From contig DATMBG010000037.1 in assembly GCA_035559535.1 (NCBI GenBank), positions 173,265-237,264 of the forward strand: a stretch of 64,000 nucleotides of DNA. The letters are read 5' to 3'. This DNA comes from Candidatus Limnocylindrales bacterium (GTDB lineage: Bacteria; Moduliflexota; Moduliflexia; Moduliflexales; JAUQPW01). The translations under genes and the position numbers were made by a program. Position 1 is the first letter of the stretch. Each line of letters opens with the position of its first letter. The notes under the pieces were generated by a model that was given only the letters and a program-made list of their open reading frames with translations, did not search any database and was not told the DNA's origin. Shown in pieces: positions 36,292 to 45,284 of the stretch.

Positions 36292-36310
36292 TTACGTTTT
36301 ACGGGACTAA

Positions 36311-37888
36311 ATGAAAAAGACACTTAACTTCTACGGTTGGATTTCTGTGGTACTCCTGATTTTTTTTCTCAATCTAAACTTTGTTCATGCCGGAGAAGCG
36401 CAACCTCCCGAAAAAAACCTCGAAGTAGGTAAAGCCCTCTATCAAAAAAATTGTGCCCAATGTCACGGGGATAATGGAGAGGGAAAGGGAGTATCAGAAC
36501 CCTTCGTATTTCCAAAACCTCGAGATTTTACAGCAGGTCTTTACAAGATCCGAACCACCCCCGGTGGGCAACTTCCTTTAGATTCAGATCTGTTCCGAAC
36601 CATCAGCTTCGGGATGCCGGGATCTTCCATGCCGGCCTGGCAACAACTGAGCGAAGCGGACCGCTGGCAATTGGTTCACTATATTAAAACTTTTTCTCCT
36701 AAATTTGCTTCGGAAACCGCAGAGAAAGTGGCCACAACGCCGAAACCTGCCAAACCTGATCTCGAGAAAGGACGGCAGCTCTTTCAGGATATAGAATGCT
36801 GGAAATGCCATGGACAGGAAGGGCGAGGTGATGGTCCTTCGGCCCCGGAACTTAAGGATAACTGGGGATTCCCTATAAAACCTGCCGATCTGACAAAAAA
36901 CTGGACTTTCCGAGGGGGTGGTTCGGTGGAAGATATCTATATGCGAATCATAACAGGGATCAATGGAACTCCCATGCCTTCCTTTTTGGATTCCTTTGAA
37001 AAACCAGAAGATGCCTGGGATCTGGCCTATTATGTAAGATCTTTATCCCCTGAAAATAAACCCGAAGTTACTGTGCTCAGGGCAAAGCTTATCCCGGGTG
37101 AACTACCCACAGAACCTGAAGACCCACGATGGAATGAGCTACCTGCTTACTACTTTCCACTTTCCGGCCAGATTACTATAGAACCCCGATTATTCACGCC
37201 TTCCCTTGATTCTATCTTCGTAAAGGCTGTACATAATACTAAGGAAATTGCTTTCCTGGTTATGTGGAATGATAGAACCCAAGATCCTTCCCCTCCGGGT
37301 GCTATCCCACAAACTGCATCGGCAGAAGGTCAACAAAGTCAATCTGCTTCTCAACAAGGTAACCCTTCAGCCCCTCAACCAGGAAGTCCCCAAAAATTCA
37401 GCGATGCCATTGCTATCCAATTCCCTGTCAAGCCAGATCCCGGCGGTTTCATAAAGCCATACTTTATTATGGGCGATTCAGAAAGACCGGTCTATTTATG
37501 GACATGGAAAGCCGAATGGCAGGGTGTTAAGGAATCCAATGCCAGTGGCCCATTCAAAGAAACCCTACAAAGTCAGGAAAGCCAGACCCTTCAAGGTAAA
37601 GGTATCTATAAAAACGGTCAATGGAAGGTCCTTTTTAAGCGAGCTTTAACCACCCAGGATAAAGACCATGACTACCAATTTGAAATTGGAAAGTTTATCC
37701 CCATCGCTTTTTCTGCCTGGGACGGCTCCAATGGAGAAACCGAACTGAAAAGATCCCTCTCAACCTGGTATTATCTGTTCCTGGAAACACCCCGGCCCAT
37801 TAGCCAGTACCTTTATCCCATCACAGCCTTTCTACTTATAGCCGGAGCGGAAGTCTGGTTCTTGAAACGAAACAGCCGAAGGCAGTAA
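36311..37888 (+). CDS. Diheme cytochrome c fused to an EB_dh heme-binding domain
   Basis: 525 residues. A signal peptide or anchor (about 8-28) is followed by two cytochrome c domains with CAQCHGDNGEGKG (C48, C51, H52) and CWKCHGQEGRGDG (C163, C166, H167). An EB_dh domain spans about 265-490 (KAVHNTKEIAFLVMWNDRTQDPS, KDHDYQFEIGKFIPIAFSAWDGSNGE), with a Gln/Pro/Ser-rich insertion near 335-360. A C-terminal membrane helix (about 500-517) ends it. Three hemes on one anchored periplasmic protein suggest an electron-wiring role between a donor and the bd-like oxidase. Such triple fusions resemble candidate gamma subunits of nitrite oxidoreductase-like complexes. Confidence 0.87.
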   Translation: MKKTLNFYGWISVVLLIFFLNLNFVHAGEAQPPEKNLEVGKALYQKNCAQCHGDNGEGKGVSEPFVFPKPRDFTAGLYKIRTTPGGQLPLDSDLFRTISFGMPGSSMPAWQQLSEADRWQLVHYIKTFSPKFASETAEKVATTPKPAKPDLEKGRQLFQDIECWKCHGQEGRGDGPSAPELKDNWGFPIKPADLTKNWTFRGGGSVEDIYMRIITGINGTPMPSFLDSFEKPEDAWDLAYYVRSLSPENKPEVTVLRAKLIPGELPTEPEDPRWNELPAYYFPLSGQITIEPRLFTPSLDSIFVKAVHNTKEIAFLVMWNDRTQDPSPPGAIPQTASAEGQQSQSASQQGNPSAPQPGSPQKFSDAIAIQFPVKPDPGGFIKPYFIMGDSERPVYLWTWKAEWQGVKESNASGPFKETLQSQESQTLQGKGIYKNGQWKVLFKRALTTQDKDHDYQFEIGKFIPIAFSAWDGSNGETELKRSLSTWYYLFLETPRPISQYLYPITAFLLIAGAEVWFLKRNSRRQ

Positions 37889-37918
37889 ATTTGGGACACG
37901 AAGACCAGGGGACGCGGG

Positions 37919-38069
37919 GAAGTATGGGGGTATGGGAGTAGGAAGATGTGGGAGTAGGGAAGTAGGGGAATATAGGAGAACATACTCCCATACTCCCACA
38001 CCCTCACACCCCCATACCCCTATACCCCCATACTCCCACGCCTCCATACTCCCACACCCCCATACCTCT
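37919..38069. repeat. Long purine/pyrimidine hairpin array, copy 2
   Basis: About 60 bp of purine-rich units (TATGGGAGTA and variants) are followed by about 85 bp of pyrimidine-rich counterparts (TACTCCCATACTCCCACACC...). Many registers of pairing are possible, so slippage is expected. It lies between convergent genes, where it may act as a transcription block, and shares units with 23618-23673. Confidence 0.65.
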
Positions 38070-38840
38070 CTACAAAATCAGGTAGACACCTAGACCCACC
38101 AAACCCACTCCGACTATCCGACCGAGGATCATGCCATAGCGGCTGACTTTCTCAATGAAAATAATTAAAGTTAGAAGACCCATGGCGGTAAGGTTCATCA
38201 AACCTACCGCAAACAGGACAAGCATGAGACCCCAGCAACAACCCAGGCAGTAAGCACCATGGTATAAACCCATTCGCAAAGCACCTGCTATTCCTTCACG
38301 CCAGTGCTGAGCAATGAATCCCAGTGGAGATTGGCAATGGCGCAGGCAAGCTGTTTTGAGGGGACTAAACTGATAAAGCCCCGCCAGTATCAGCAGAATC
38401 CCCTGACCGACCCGAATCGGTTGGAGCAAGTATCCATCGGATATTCGAGTACTCCCTGATTGCACGATCCAGATTACAAAATAGGCAATTACTCCAAAGG
38501 CCGTCCAGATCACAAGATATCCGGCTACAAAGACCCATGTCGGTACAAAGGCCTGACCCTGAGACTTCCTTTGACGGACAAGACGGCTAAATAGCAGGAT
38601 CATGGGAGCCGCTGAAGGAAACATCATAGCGACCATCATACTGAGCCACATAAACAAGAAGGCCACGAAAGTGGGCCAGTTTCTGCTCATCGAATCGGGA
38701 GAACCAGCTGATCCGATCATGGTTATTCCGCCTGGCATCTTCATCGAAACGGTTATAAGCCAGGCCAGGAGGGTAGATATGGCCAGGACCCCTCCGGTGA
38801 TGAGCTGCTCGCGGGGCAGAGAAGTGAAACGTTGATTCAT
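38070..38840 (-). CDS. DUF2182 integral membrane protein
   Basis: 256 residues with six to seven hydrophobic helices. DUF2182 signatures are clear: WLSMMVAMMFPSAAPMILLF (about 64-83), YQFSPLKTACLRHCQSP (about 157-173) and YCLGCCWGLM (about 196-205). The cysteines and histidines in these suggest metal binding, which is a prediction for the family, not shown. It is next to, and on the same strand as, a DUF1326 gene 15 bp upstream, a pairing seen in many genomes. The two probably work together. Confidence 0.88.
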   Translation of the reverse strand: MNQRFTSLPREQLITGGVLAISTLLAWLITVSMKMPGGITMIGSAGSPDSMSRNWPTFVAFLFMWLSMMVAMMFPSAAPMILLFSRLVRQRKSQGQAFVPTWVFVAGYLVIWTAFGVIAYFVIWIVQSGSTRISDGYLLQPIRVGQGILLILAGLYQFSPLKTACLRHCQSPLGFIAQHWREGIAGALRMGLYHGAYCLGCCWGLMLVLFAVGLMNLTAMGLLTLIIFIEKVSRYGMILGRIVGVGLVGLGVYLIL

Positions 38841-38855
38841 AAAGAATATTCGTTT

Positions 38856-39500
38856 CTATTTTTGATTAGTCCATTCTACAAGGGCATAAATCCCGTTTTG
38901 ACCCGGGTATTCGAACTGAATGTTACTGTAGTTGATACTCATGATCTCGGTTGTGGCGGCATCTCCATCATTCCAGATTAATCCGCCCCGCGGAAGAACG
39001 ATATGAACTTCATGTTCTTCACCCGTGACCGGATTTTTGAGGGGAGTTAAGCGGACTTCCAGTATACCCGGAATTCGAAAATAGGACCGACGGCCCTCGA
39101 CCTTCATTTCAATGGGTTTGAGGATAGGTCCTTCCGCCACCTCAATAGTAGGGGCAAGAACTTCCCAGGGCATCCCTCCGGCTCTACCCGATAGAATTCT
39201 TTTGATCGATTTGACCTGTTCGGGACTGGCAGATTCATCGATAAACAGGACCGATCGTCCATGACCTTCATGAAGGGCTCCTGGATACTTCACGGCAAAT
39301 ACGGTACGGACACCCGCAAGATCCACTTCGCCGTAGTGTCCTTCAATGACCTCTATACCCACAATGGTGTGGCAAGAACCATGATCTGGGAAACCTCCAA
39401 AATTGCAGTTACAACCAGGGTCACAGTTGCAGGTTTCAATCCAATGCCCTTTGAGCCAATACGGAGTTCGAGTAGTTGGATTGGGTGTTGCTTGAGTCAT
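38856..39500 (-). CDS. DUF1326 domain protein
   Basis: 214 residues, no signal peptide. The family hallmark is the cysteine-rich start GHWIETCNCDPGCNCNFGGFPDHGSC (about 19-44), followed by two beta-rich halves. The cysteines look suited to a metal such as copper or zinc. It is the upstream partner of the DUF2182 membrane protein (15-bp gap) and probably works with it. Molecular function is unknown; a role in metal handling is inference. Confidence 0.88.
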   Translation of the reverse strand: MTQATPNPTTRTPYWLKGHWIETCNCDPGCNCNFGGFPDHGSCHTIVGIEVIEGHYGEVDLAGVRTVFAVKYPGALHEGHGRSVLFIDESASPEQVKSIKRILSGRAGGMPWEVLAPTIEVAEGPILKPIEMKVEGRRSYFRIPGILEVRLTPLKNPVTGEEHEVHIVLPRGGLIWNDGDAATTEIMSINYSNIQFEYPGQNGIYALVEWTNQK

Positions 39501-39538
39501 AACCTATTCTCCTTAACTTTGGACAGGATAGAGGTTCT

Positions 39539-40924
39539 TTAACTTCCATTATCCCTACGCAAATGCTTTAAAATAAGATCATAAACCTCTGTTGCATCTA
39601 TGGATCTTTTATCCAGTAAGTCTCCTTGTTGGGTGATAAAAAGAGGACCTTCAACCGGTGAATCTGTTACGCGGCCATGAGATCCCTTTACGAGGGAAGG
39701 ATCCAGAGGTATTACGTCCATCAGGTATCGAAATCCGAGTCGTTTCTTGAGAAGGATCCACCCTACCTTTAACGGAAGGAACTTAATGGCAGGGTCGGTA
39801 AATAACTCTACAGGGTCATAACCGGGTTTACGGTGAATATCCACGGTTCTGGCAAAATCGGGTGCCCGTCCATCATCGAGCCAGTAATAATAGGTAAACC
39901 AGGCATCTGATTGGGAGATAGCGATGAGATCTCCGGCTCTGGGATGGGTCAGATGGTACTTTACTTTTCCGGCTTCATCAAGAATCTGCTCGATCCCTTC
40001 AGTTTCTTCTAGAATCTTTCGTACCTGTTGGGTTTTAGATGGATCGTTGATATAAATATGGGCAATTTGATGATCAGCGACGGCAAAGGCGGTGCTCGCT
40101 CCGGCATCTAAAAGTTCTAATCCCCGCTCCTCACGGATGGCGATCAAACCCCTCTCCCGGAAGATTCGATTAAGTGAAATGGCCCTGGAAACATCTGTAA
40201 TGCCGTATTCCGAAAGTACAATAATCTGAGCTTCATGGGCCTCATAGTACTCGATTAAATCCCCACAAACTGCATCAATTTCCTGAAGATCCTTGTGAAT
40301 GGATGGATGGTGAGGACCAAGGCGTTGCAGGTTGTAGTCGAGGTGCGGCAGGTAGATCAAGGTCAGGGTTGGATGATATTTTTGATCGATCCGTTTAGCC
40401 GATTCGGCAATCCACCGGCTGGAGCGAATGGAAGTCTGGGGACCCCAAAAGTCAAATAAAGGAAAGGTACCTAATTGATTTTGTAGCTCGATCCTTAGTT
40501 CAGCGGGACGTGTATAGATATCCGGGATCTTCCGTCCGTCTGCCAGATAGATAGGTCGGGGAGTCACGGCGTAATCTACCGAGGAATACATGTTATACCA
40601 CCAGAAAAGATTAGCACAGGTAAAGGTGGGATCGAGGGTACGAGCTATCTCCCAAACCTTCGGTGCCTGAACCAGTTTGTTGGATTGGCGCCAAAACTTG
40701 ATTTCACATTCATCGCGAAAATACCAGCCGTTTCCGACAATGCCGTGTTTATCGGGATACTTTCCGGTTAGATAGGTGGCCTGGGCCGTACACGTTACGG
40801 CAGGGGTAACAGCTCCTATGGTTGCTATCTTTCCTCGCTGTGCCCAGGTACTCAGGCAGGGAGTGTGAGGTCCTAGCAGCTCGGAAGTTAATCCGACAAC
40901 ATTCATTACGACGGTCTTATGCAT
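39539..40924 (-). CDS. eboF: EboF-like alkaline phosphatase/type I phosphodiesterase superfamily protein
   Basis: About 461 residues from ATG 40922-40924 (MHKTVVMNVVGLTSELLG). The open frame extends 38 codons upstream into eboC, but the family starts at this point. AQRGKIATIGAVTPAVTCTAQATYLTG contains the metal-site threonine region, and HGIVGNGWYFRDECE, LPHLDYNLQRLGPHHP and VLSEYGITDV match nucleotide pyrophosphatase/phosphodiesterases. It hydrolyses phosphoesters. It is the last gene of a leftward ebo cluster (eboA-B-E-C-F). The ebo products are linked to moving and maturing a metabolite precursor in scytonemin producers. Confidence 0.82.
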   Translation of the reverse strand: MHKTVVMNVVGLTSELLGPHTPCLSTWAQRGKIATIGAVTPAVTCTAQATYLTGKYPDKHGIVGNGWYFRDECEIKFWRQSNKLVQAPKVWEIARTLDPTFTCANLFWWYNMYSSVDYAVTPRPIYLADGRKIPDIYTRPAELRIELQNQLGTFPLFDFWGPQTSIRSSRWIAESAKRIDQKYHPTLTLIYLPHLDYNLQRLGPHHPSIHKDLQEIDAVCGDLIEYYEAHEAQIIVLSEYGITDVSRAISLNRIFRERGLIAIREERGLELLDAGASTAFAVADHQIAHIYINDPSKTQQVRKILEETEGIEQILDEAGKVKYHLTHPRAGDLIAISQSDAWFTYYYWLDDGRAPDFARTVDIHRKPGYDPVELFTDPAIKFLPLKVGWILLKKRLGFRYLMDVIPLDPSLVKGSHGRVTDSPVEGPLFITQQGDLLDKRSIDATEVYDLILKHLRRDNGS

Positions 40925-40992
40925 CTTAGGGTTAAAGGGTAAAATCCAAAATCTGAGGTCATAGGGATAAAATGACCTTAGACTCCGGACTT

Positions 40993-41874
40993 TTACGTTA
41001 CATATAAAAACCTGGCAATCTGCACGGCAGGAATCCACAGAGCTAGAACCAGTAAACCCAGGAGGAAGCCGGCAAATCCGGCTGTAAAGTAGGCGTCGAG
41101 TAGAATAATAGAGAGGACGAGGGTTTTAACGGCCGTTTTAATGTTGTCAGGGGTTGCTTCCAGCAGAACCCCTACTAACGGTCGAAGGGTTACGACAGTA
41201 AAGAGGATTAAGAAGATAAGAGGCGTAAAACCGGTCAGAATCCCTTTTAACCATATGTAAAAGCAACCCAGGATAACCAGTATAACCCCTATGGTAGCCA
41301 GTTGTTGCCCTCGCTGCTCTCCCCCTATTACCTCTCCCTTGCTGAGCGTCGTTATGGAGATGACATAGAGCATAACCAGGAAAGCAATGGTAATTTTAGA
41401 GGAAATTTGCCCGGGAATTATACTCATTCCTAATAAAACATTTAGAAAACGACAGCTACCCATATTAAGAGAGCCTAAAATCGGAATGTTTTTGGTAATC
41501 CCATCATAGGAGAGAATAGCACCCGTCAGAAGCACTGCAAAAACAAAACTTTGGATTCCTACAAATCCTGCAGAAAGAATCCCCAGGAGGATGGAGCCAA
41601 TACCTATAACCACAGCCGTACGAAGGCTGATTTGTCCAGAAGGAAGAGGGCGTTGGGGACGCTCTTTCAAGTCTACTTCGTAATCGAAACAGTCATTGAA
41701 GACAATTCCTGCCGTATAAAGAAAAGAGCTTGAAAGAAGGAGAAAGATCAGGTATTTGATCTGTCCTGGATGGAACTGTGTCGCTGCGAAGTATCCGGCA
41801 AAGATATCCGCCATAGCAGTGAAAACATTGGGGATCCGCATGAGTTGAAGATAAGGTTTCACAGTCTTTAACAT
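40993..41874 (-). CDS. eboC: UbiA-type prenyltransferase, EboC
   Basis: 293 residues, about eight helices. The first aspartate-rich motif is NDCFDYEVDLKERPQRPLPSG (about 60-80). The second Asp motif of active prenyltransferases is not obvious (the helix there reads NIPILGSLNMGSCRFLN). NVFTAMADIFAGYFAA near residue 16 is typical of EboC-type proteins. The family attaches or rearranges prenyl groups in membranes. It lies between eboE and eboF on the same strand. Gene naming rests on cluster context plus family. Confidence 0.85.
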   Translation of the reverse strand: MLKTVKPYLQLMRIPNVFTAMADIFAGYFAATQFHPGQIKYLIFLLLSSSFLYTAGIVFNDCFDYEVDLKERPQRPLPSGQISLRTAVVIGIGSILLGILSAGFVGIQSFVFAVLLTGAILSYDGITKNIPILGSLNMGSCRFLNVLLGMSIIPGQISSKITIAFLVMLYVISITTLSKGEVIGGEQRGQQLATIGVILVILGCFYIWLKGILTGFTPLIFLILFTVVTLRPLVGVLLEATPDNIKTAVKTLVLSIILLDAYFTAGFAGFLLGLLVLALWIPAVQIARFLYVT

Positions 41875-41972
41875 AAAGTTTCCAAAACCCTGGTATCCTC
41901 TGTAGTTAAAAAACGAGAAAATACCAGGAAGGTGCCCAGGACATCAAAAAGATTTTTCAAGAACCTCTCAGA

Positions 41973-43301
41973 CTAGCTTCTGCAACGGAAACCCTTTTCT
42001 TCCAGAACCCTCCGAACATACTCTAATTCGTTTGCTATATTTGTACTAAGATCGCCAGTGCCTGTACCTGCTTTATGGGCGATCTGCTCGACCCACGTAT
42101 AGGTTTCGATAATGAGGGGAACTTCTTCCCCAAGGATTTTGGAGGAAGGGTTATCCCCAGGGTCTGGGAGAAAAATAAACTCCCTTAGAAAGTTTTTAAG
42201 TTCTTGAATAGTGGTCTGAATACCGGCCTGAGGGTTTTCAAATACGGGTACATGATAGTGGGTTCTCAGTTGTGTGACCCCTCGTCGAGCGAGTTCATTC
42301 TTTCCCTCTGGAGTAAAAAGATAAGGCAAATCCAGAGAAAAAATAACCGGTTTCCTTTCTGCATTAATACCTACCACCTGATGCAAAAACCTGGAGTTCA
42401 TAAAGTATTTTTCAATGACCTCCATGTCTTCGACCTTCTTTAAGGGGTTATCAACTTGAATGGCATTGGAGACTTGTACCTTAAAAATTTTAATCCTGGA
42501 TTGTTGAAGAAACTGAACAGATTGGATTAAATCCTCATATTGCACCAGTTGATGGCAGGTATCGAAGGTAACTCCCAGGAATTGGTGGATCACATTCTTA
42601 GCTTCTTCGAGACGTTTGGAATCCTTGGAGAAATCAGGTTCCTGGTTCGATCTTTGTCCGGCCAGAAATTCAGCTCCAACCCGATCCACGTAGTTTGTGA
42701 AAAACTCCCTGACTTCCGGTATGCGTTCATAGGTCAGGCCCGGTTCCGGTTCCATTCCGATTGCACATCGTTTTCCAGTTTTACGCTCTGTTTCATACGC
42801 GTGTAAAACACACCGGGTCATATTGACGGCTATTTGGGAATGGATCTGATCTTTGTTGGTTTCTGTGAGATAGGTTTTGAGAATACCCCCGGGAACACTA
42901 AGAGAAACAAAGGTTTCATCTTCCGGAGCCAGAAAGGCTAAAATGTCGATACATGCCTTGGTAAAGGTGACCCGTTCTTCCCCCTCATGCCAGTTGGGCA
43001 GGTAAACCCTTTCCTTGACGTAACCTTCATGAAAAGTTAAAGGAACAAAGGCGTTGAGGGTAATTAAAGCCAGATTGTGTTGGAAGAGAAAATCTCGAAG
43101 TTCCTTTAAAATTCGGTCACTACCGGCCAGTTCGTCTACGATTTTCTGGGATAACCTCAATTCGATATAAAATTTATCGTCTCCGAAAACCCTTTTCTTA
43201 ATTTCCGGAACTTTATTTTTGAGGACATCCCACATTCCATCTAGAGTTTCATAGGGAAAAGCATTCAGGGCATAGCCGAGTCGGCAGGTTCTTTGATGCA
43301 T
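41973..43301 (-). CDS. eboE: TIM-barrel metabolite-traffic protein, EboE
   Basis: 442 residues of the xylose-isomerase-like barrel type. LGYALNAFPYETLDGMWDVL near the start, ELRLSQKIVDEL, ITLNAFVPLTFHEGYVKERVYLPNWHEGEERVTFTKACIDILA and IGMEPEPGLTYE match EboE proteins. The barrel keeps the Glu (EPEPG), Asp/His (TFDTCHQ) and further polar residues expected of a metal site. Cytoplasmic. It starts at an ATG without a clear ribosome site, about 110 bp after eboB. The reaction is unknown. Confidence 0.85.
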   Translation of the reverse strand: MHQRTCRLGYALNAFPYETLDGMWDVLKNKVPEIKKRVFGDDKFYIELRLSQKIVDELAGSDRILKELRDFLFQHNLALITLNAFVPLTFHEGYVKERVYLPNWHEGEERVTFTKACIDILAFLAPEDETFVSLSVPGGILKTYLTETNKDQIHSQIAVNMTRCVLHAYETERKTGKRCAIGMEPEPGLTYERIPEVREFFTNYVDRVGAEFLAGQRSNQEPDFSKDSKRLEEAKNVIHQFLGVTFDTCHQLVQYEDLIQSVQFLQQSRIKIFKVQVSNAIQVDNPLKKVEDMEVIEKYFMNSRFLHQVVGINAERKPVIFSLDLPYLFTPEGKNELARRGVTQLRTHYHVPVFENPQAGIQTTIQELKNFLREFIFLPDPGDNPSSKILGEEVPLIIETYTWVEQIAHKAGTGTGDLSTNIANELEYVRRVLEEKGFRCRS

Positions 43302-43410
43302 GTGCAGGAATCTGGAAGCATAGGAATATAAGAAGAGGAAAGTAAGGGTTATCAGCCGATAATCCTTCTATTATATTCCGCACTCTCATATTCCGTATAG
43401 GGTTCCTGAA

Positions 43411-44319
43411 TTAGTCTTCTGTGGAAGGTTCTGTCTGGCCTGTCTGTCCTCGAAGAACAGAATTTCCTGCAAATAAAGTCTGCTGGTCAATGTTTTGAGG
43501 TACTAACCAGTCGGATTCTTTGATCTGTCCACTTTGACCATACGCTTCCAGGGCATTGGCATAGCAAATTTTATGTACATCTTTGGGTTCAATCCCACTC
43601 TCCAGCATGAGGCGGGCGACTTTAGGTACCGATAAAGGATCTGAATATCCCCAATCTGCACTGGAATCCACAATAATACGCTCACTGCCGTATTTACGAG
43701 CAATTTCCACCATTCGGGCTTTACCCATTTTGGTTTTAGGATAGATGGTAAATGCCGCCCAAAACCCCCGTTCGAGAACCTCCTCAACGGTTTCTTCGTT
43801 ATTATGATCGATCACCACTTTCCTGGGATCAAGACCATGTTCCAGGGCTATTTCCATACTTCGCAGGGTACCTTGTTTTTTATCCCGATGGGGGGTATGG
43901 ACCATGACGGGTAAATCCAATTCTCTGGCTAACTCCAATTGGGCTCGATAGTATTTCTCTTCCATGGGAGTTTGATCATCAAAGCCAATTTCACCTATTG
44001 CAATGACCCGCTCCTTGCAGGCAAAACCGGGTATGATTTCCAGTACTTCCTCGGCCAGGCGTTCATTATTAGCTTCTTTGGCATTGAGCCCGATGGCACA
44101 GTAATGCTGAATGCCGTATTGGGATGCACGAAATCTTTCCCAGCCGATCAAACTGGAGAAATAATCGATAAAAGTACCTACGTTCGTTCGAGGCTGACCG
44201 AGCCAAAATGCAGGTTCTATCACCGCAACAACACCGGCTTGAGCCATCCGGACATAGTCATCGGTAGTCCTGGAGGTACAATGAATATGAGGATCAATGA
44301 ATTTAAGTTCATGTGCCAT
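43411..44319 (-). CDS. eboB: TatD-family metal-dependent hydrolase, EboB
   Basis: 302 residues of the amidohydrolase/TatD type. FIDPHIHCTSRTTDDY has the first metal His pair, IAIGEIGFDDQTPMEEKYYRAQLELARELDLPVMVHTPHRDK has the Glu and third His, and VIDHNNEETV and IVDSSADWGYSDP the last His and Asp. GGAGCTCTATTATG gives a good start inside eboA, which it overlaps by 11 bp, so translation is coupled. It is cytoplasmic. In other ebo clusters this gene accompanies precursor transport; the substrate is unknown. Confidence 0.87.
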   Translation of the reverse strand: MAHELKFIDPHIHCTSRTTDDYVRMAQAGVVAVIEPAFWLGQPRTNVGTFIDYFSSLIGWERFRASQYGIQHYCAIGLNAKEANNERLAEEVLEIIPGFACKERVIAIGEIGFDDQTPMEEKYYRAQLELARELDLPVMVHTPHRDKKQGTLRSMEIALEHGLDPRKVVIDHNNEETVEEVLERGFWAAFTIYPKTKMGKARMVEIARKYGSERIIVDSSADWGYSDPLSVPKVARLMLESGIEPKDVHKICYANALEAYGQSGQIKESDWLVPQNIDQQTLFAGNSVLRGQTGQTEPSTED

Positions 44320-45154
44320 AATAGAGCTCCTTTAATGTTTCCCAGGTTGCACCCGGCGTCATGGGGGCAATCCTGTTTAATTGATCTAAATATTCTGAAT
44401 AAGAAGGTAAACGGGCATTGCGGCGTAGAAGTAGGTGGATGGCATCTCGGGTATGGCCGTGGGTTATCAAAAAGTAGTCGTAAATAGTTTTCCAATGGGA
44501 TTCTTCTAGATGACCCCCTATTGCCCTAAATAATTCATAATGGACTACCCGTTTGGCTGCAATTCGTTCCCGCATATAATCGATAAGCATTTGGGCCAGG
44601 CGAGGATTGGCCCTTTCATCTAAACCCTGAATGGGCCATAAGGGACTTTCGATGAATAACGCCTTGAGAACCATTTGATTAAAGGCAGGCTCCCGAAGAC
44701 CGGTTCGTGTATAAGGATTAAAATGGGCCAGGGACTCGAATACGGGTTTTATATTGGTACGAAGGGATTCGGTGGCAATGTCGTGGAGGGCATCAGAGCC
44801 TTTTAAGTAAGGTAAACTGTAATTTACAGCCCAACGTTCTTCAGCATCGGCAGTTATGAGGAGTTTCTGTAGTAAAGATATAAATTCTTTATCCAATACC
44901 TGTTCTGCATAAAGCAATAATACCACACGAACTAGATCCAGAATACGCCAGTGATCGGGAATAATAAACCGATTTGCCTCCGTCAAGGTAAGGCGAGATT
45001 TTGGATAACGCCGGGAAGCCAGAGCAAACATACGGATAAACTGTGAGGGGTTTTCCAGGGTAATTGACGCTATATCCCGTGACCATTGAGCTTGACCCTT
45101 GGCATCCAGTAAGGACATCAGCCCCGTTTTGAACTTGTTTAATATCTCGGTCAT
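44309..45154 (-). CDS. eboA: EboA-type metabolite traffic protein
   Basis: 281 residues, all helical by eye, with no catalytic motif: repeated helix pairs such as FIRMFALASRRYPKSRL, VVLLLYAEQVLDKEFISLLQKLLITADAEERWAVNYSLPYL, and FNQMVLKALFIESPLWPIQGLDERANPRLAQMLIDYMRERIAAKR. This matches EboA proteins, which look like HEAT-type scaffolds. It is the first gene of the leftward cluster, overlapping eboB. The 130 bp upstream should carry the cluster promoter. The assignment rests partly on synteny. Confidence 0.8.
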   Translation of the reverse strand: MTEILNKFKTGLMSLLDAKGQAQWSRDIASITLENPSQFIRMFALASRRYPKSRLTLTEANRFIIPDHWRILDLVRVVLLLYAEQVLDKEFISLLQKLLITADAEERWAVNYSLPYLKGSDALHDIATESLRTNIKPVFESLAHFNPYTRTGLREPAFNQMVLKALFIESPLWPIQGLDERANPRLAQMLIDYMRERIAAKRVVHYELFRAIGGHLEESHWKTIYDYFLITHGHTRDAIHLLLRRNARLPSYSEYLDQLNRIAPMTPGATWETLKELYYGT

Positions 45155-45284
45155 ACCTTCCAGAAATGAGAAGCTATTCTTTTTAAGGGATGGTTGACTT
45201 AAGATCAGTATAGATGATTATTTAATTCCCCTCATTTTTTTGTCAAGGTAAATTTAGGATCACAAGCAGAAACAGGGTTCACTT

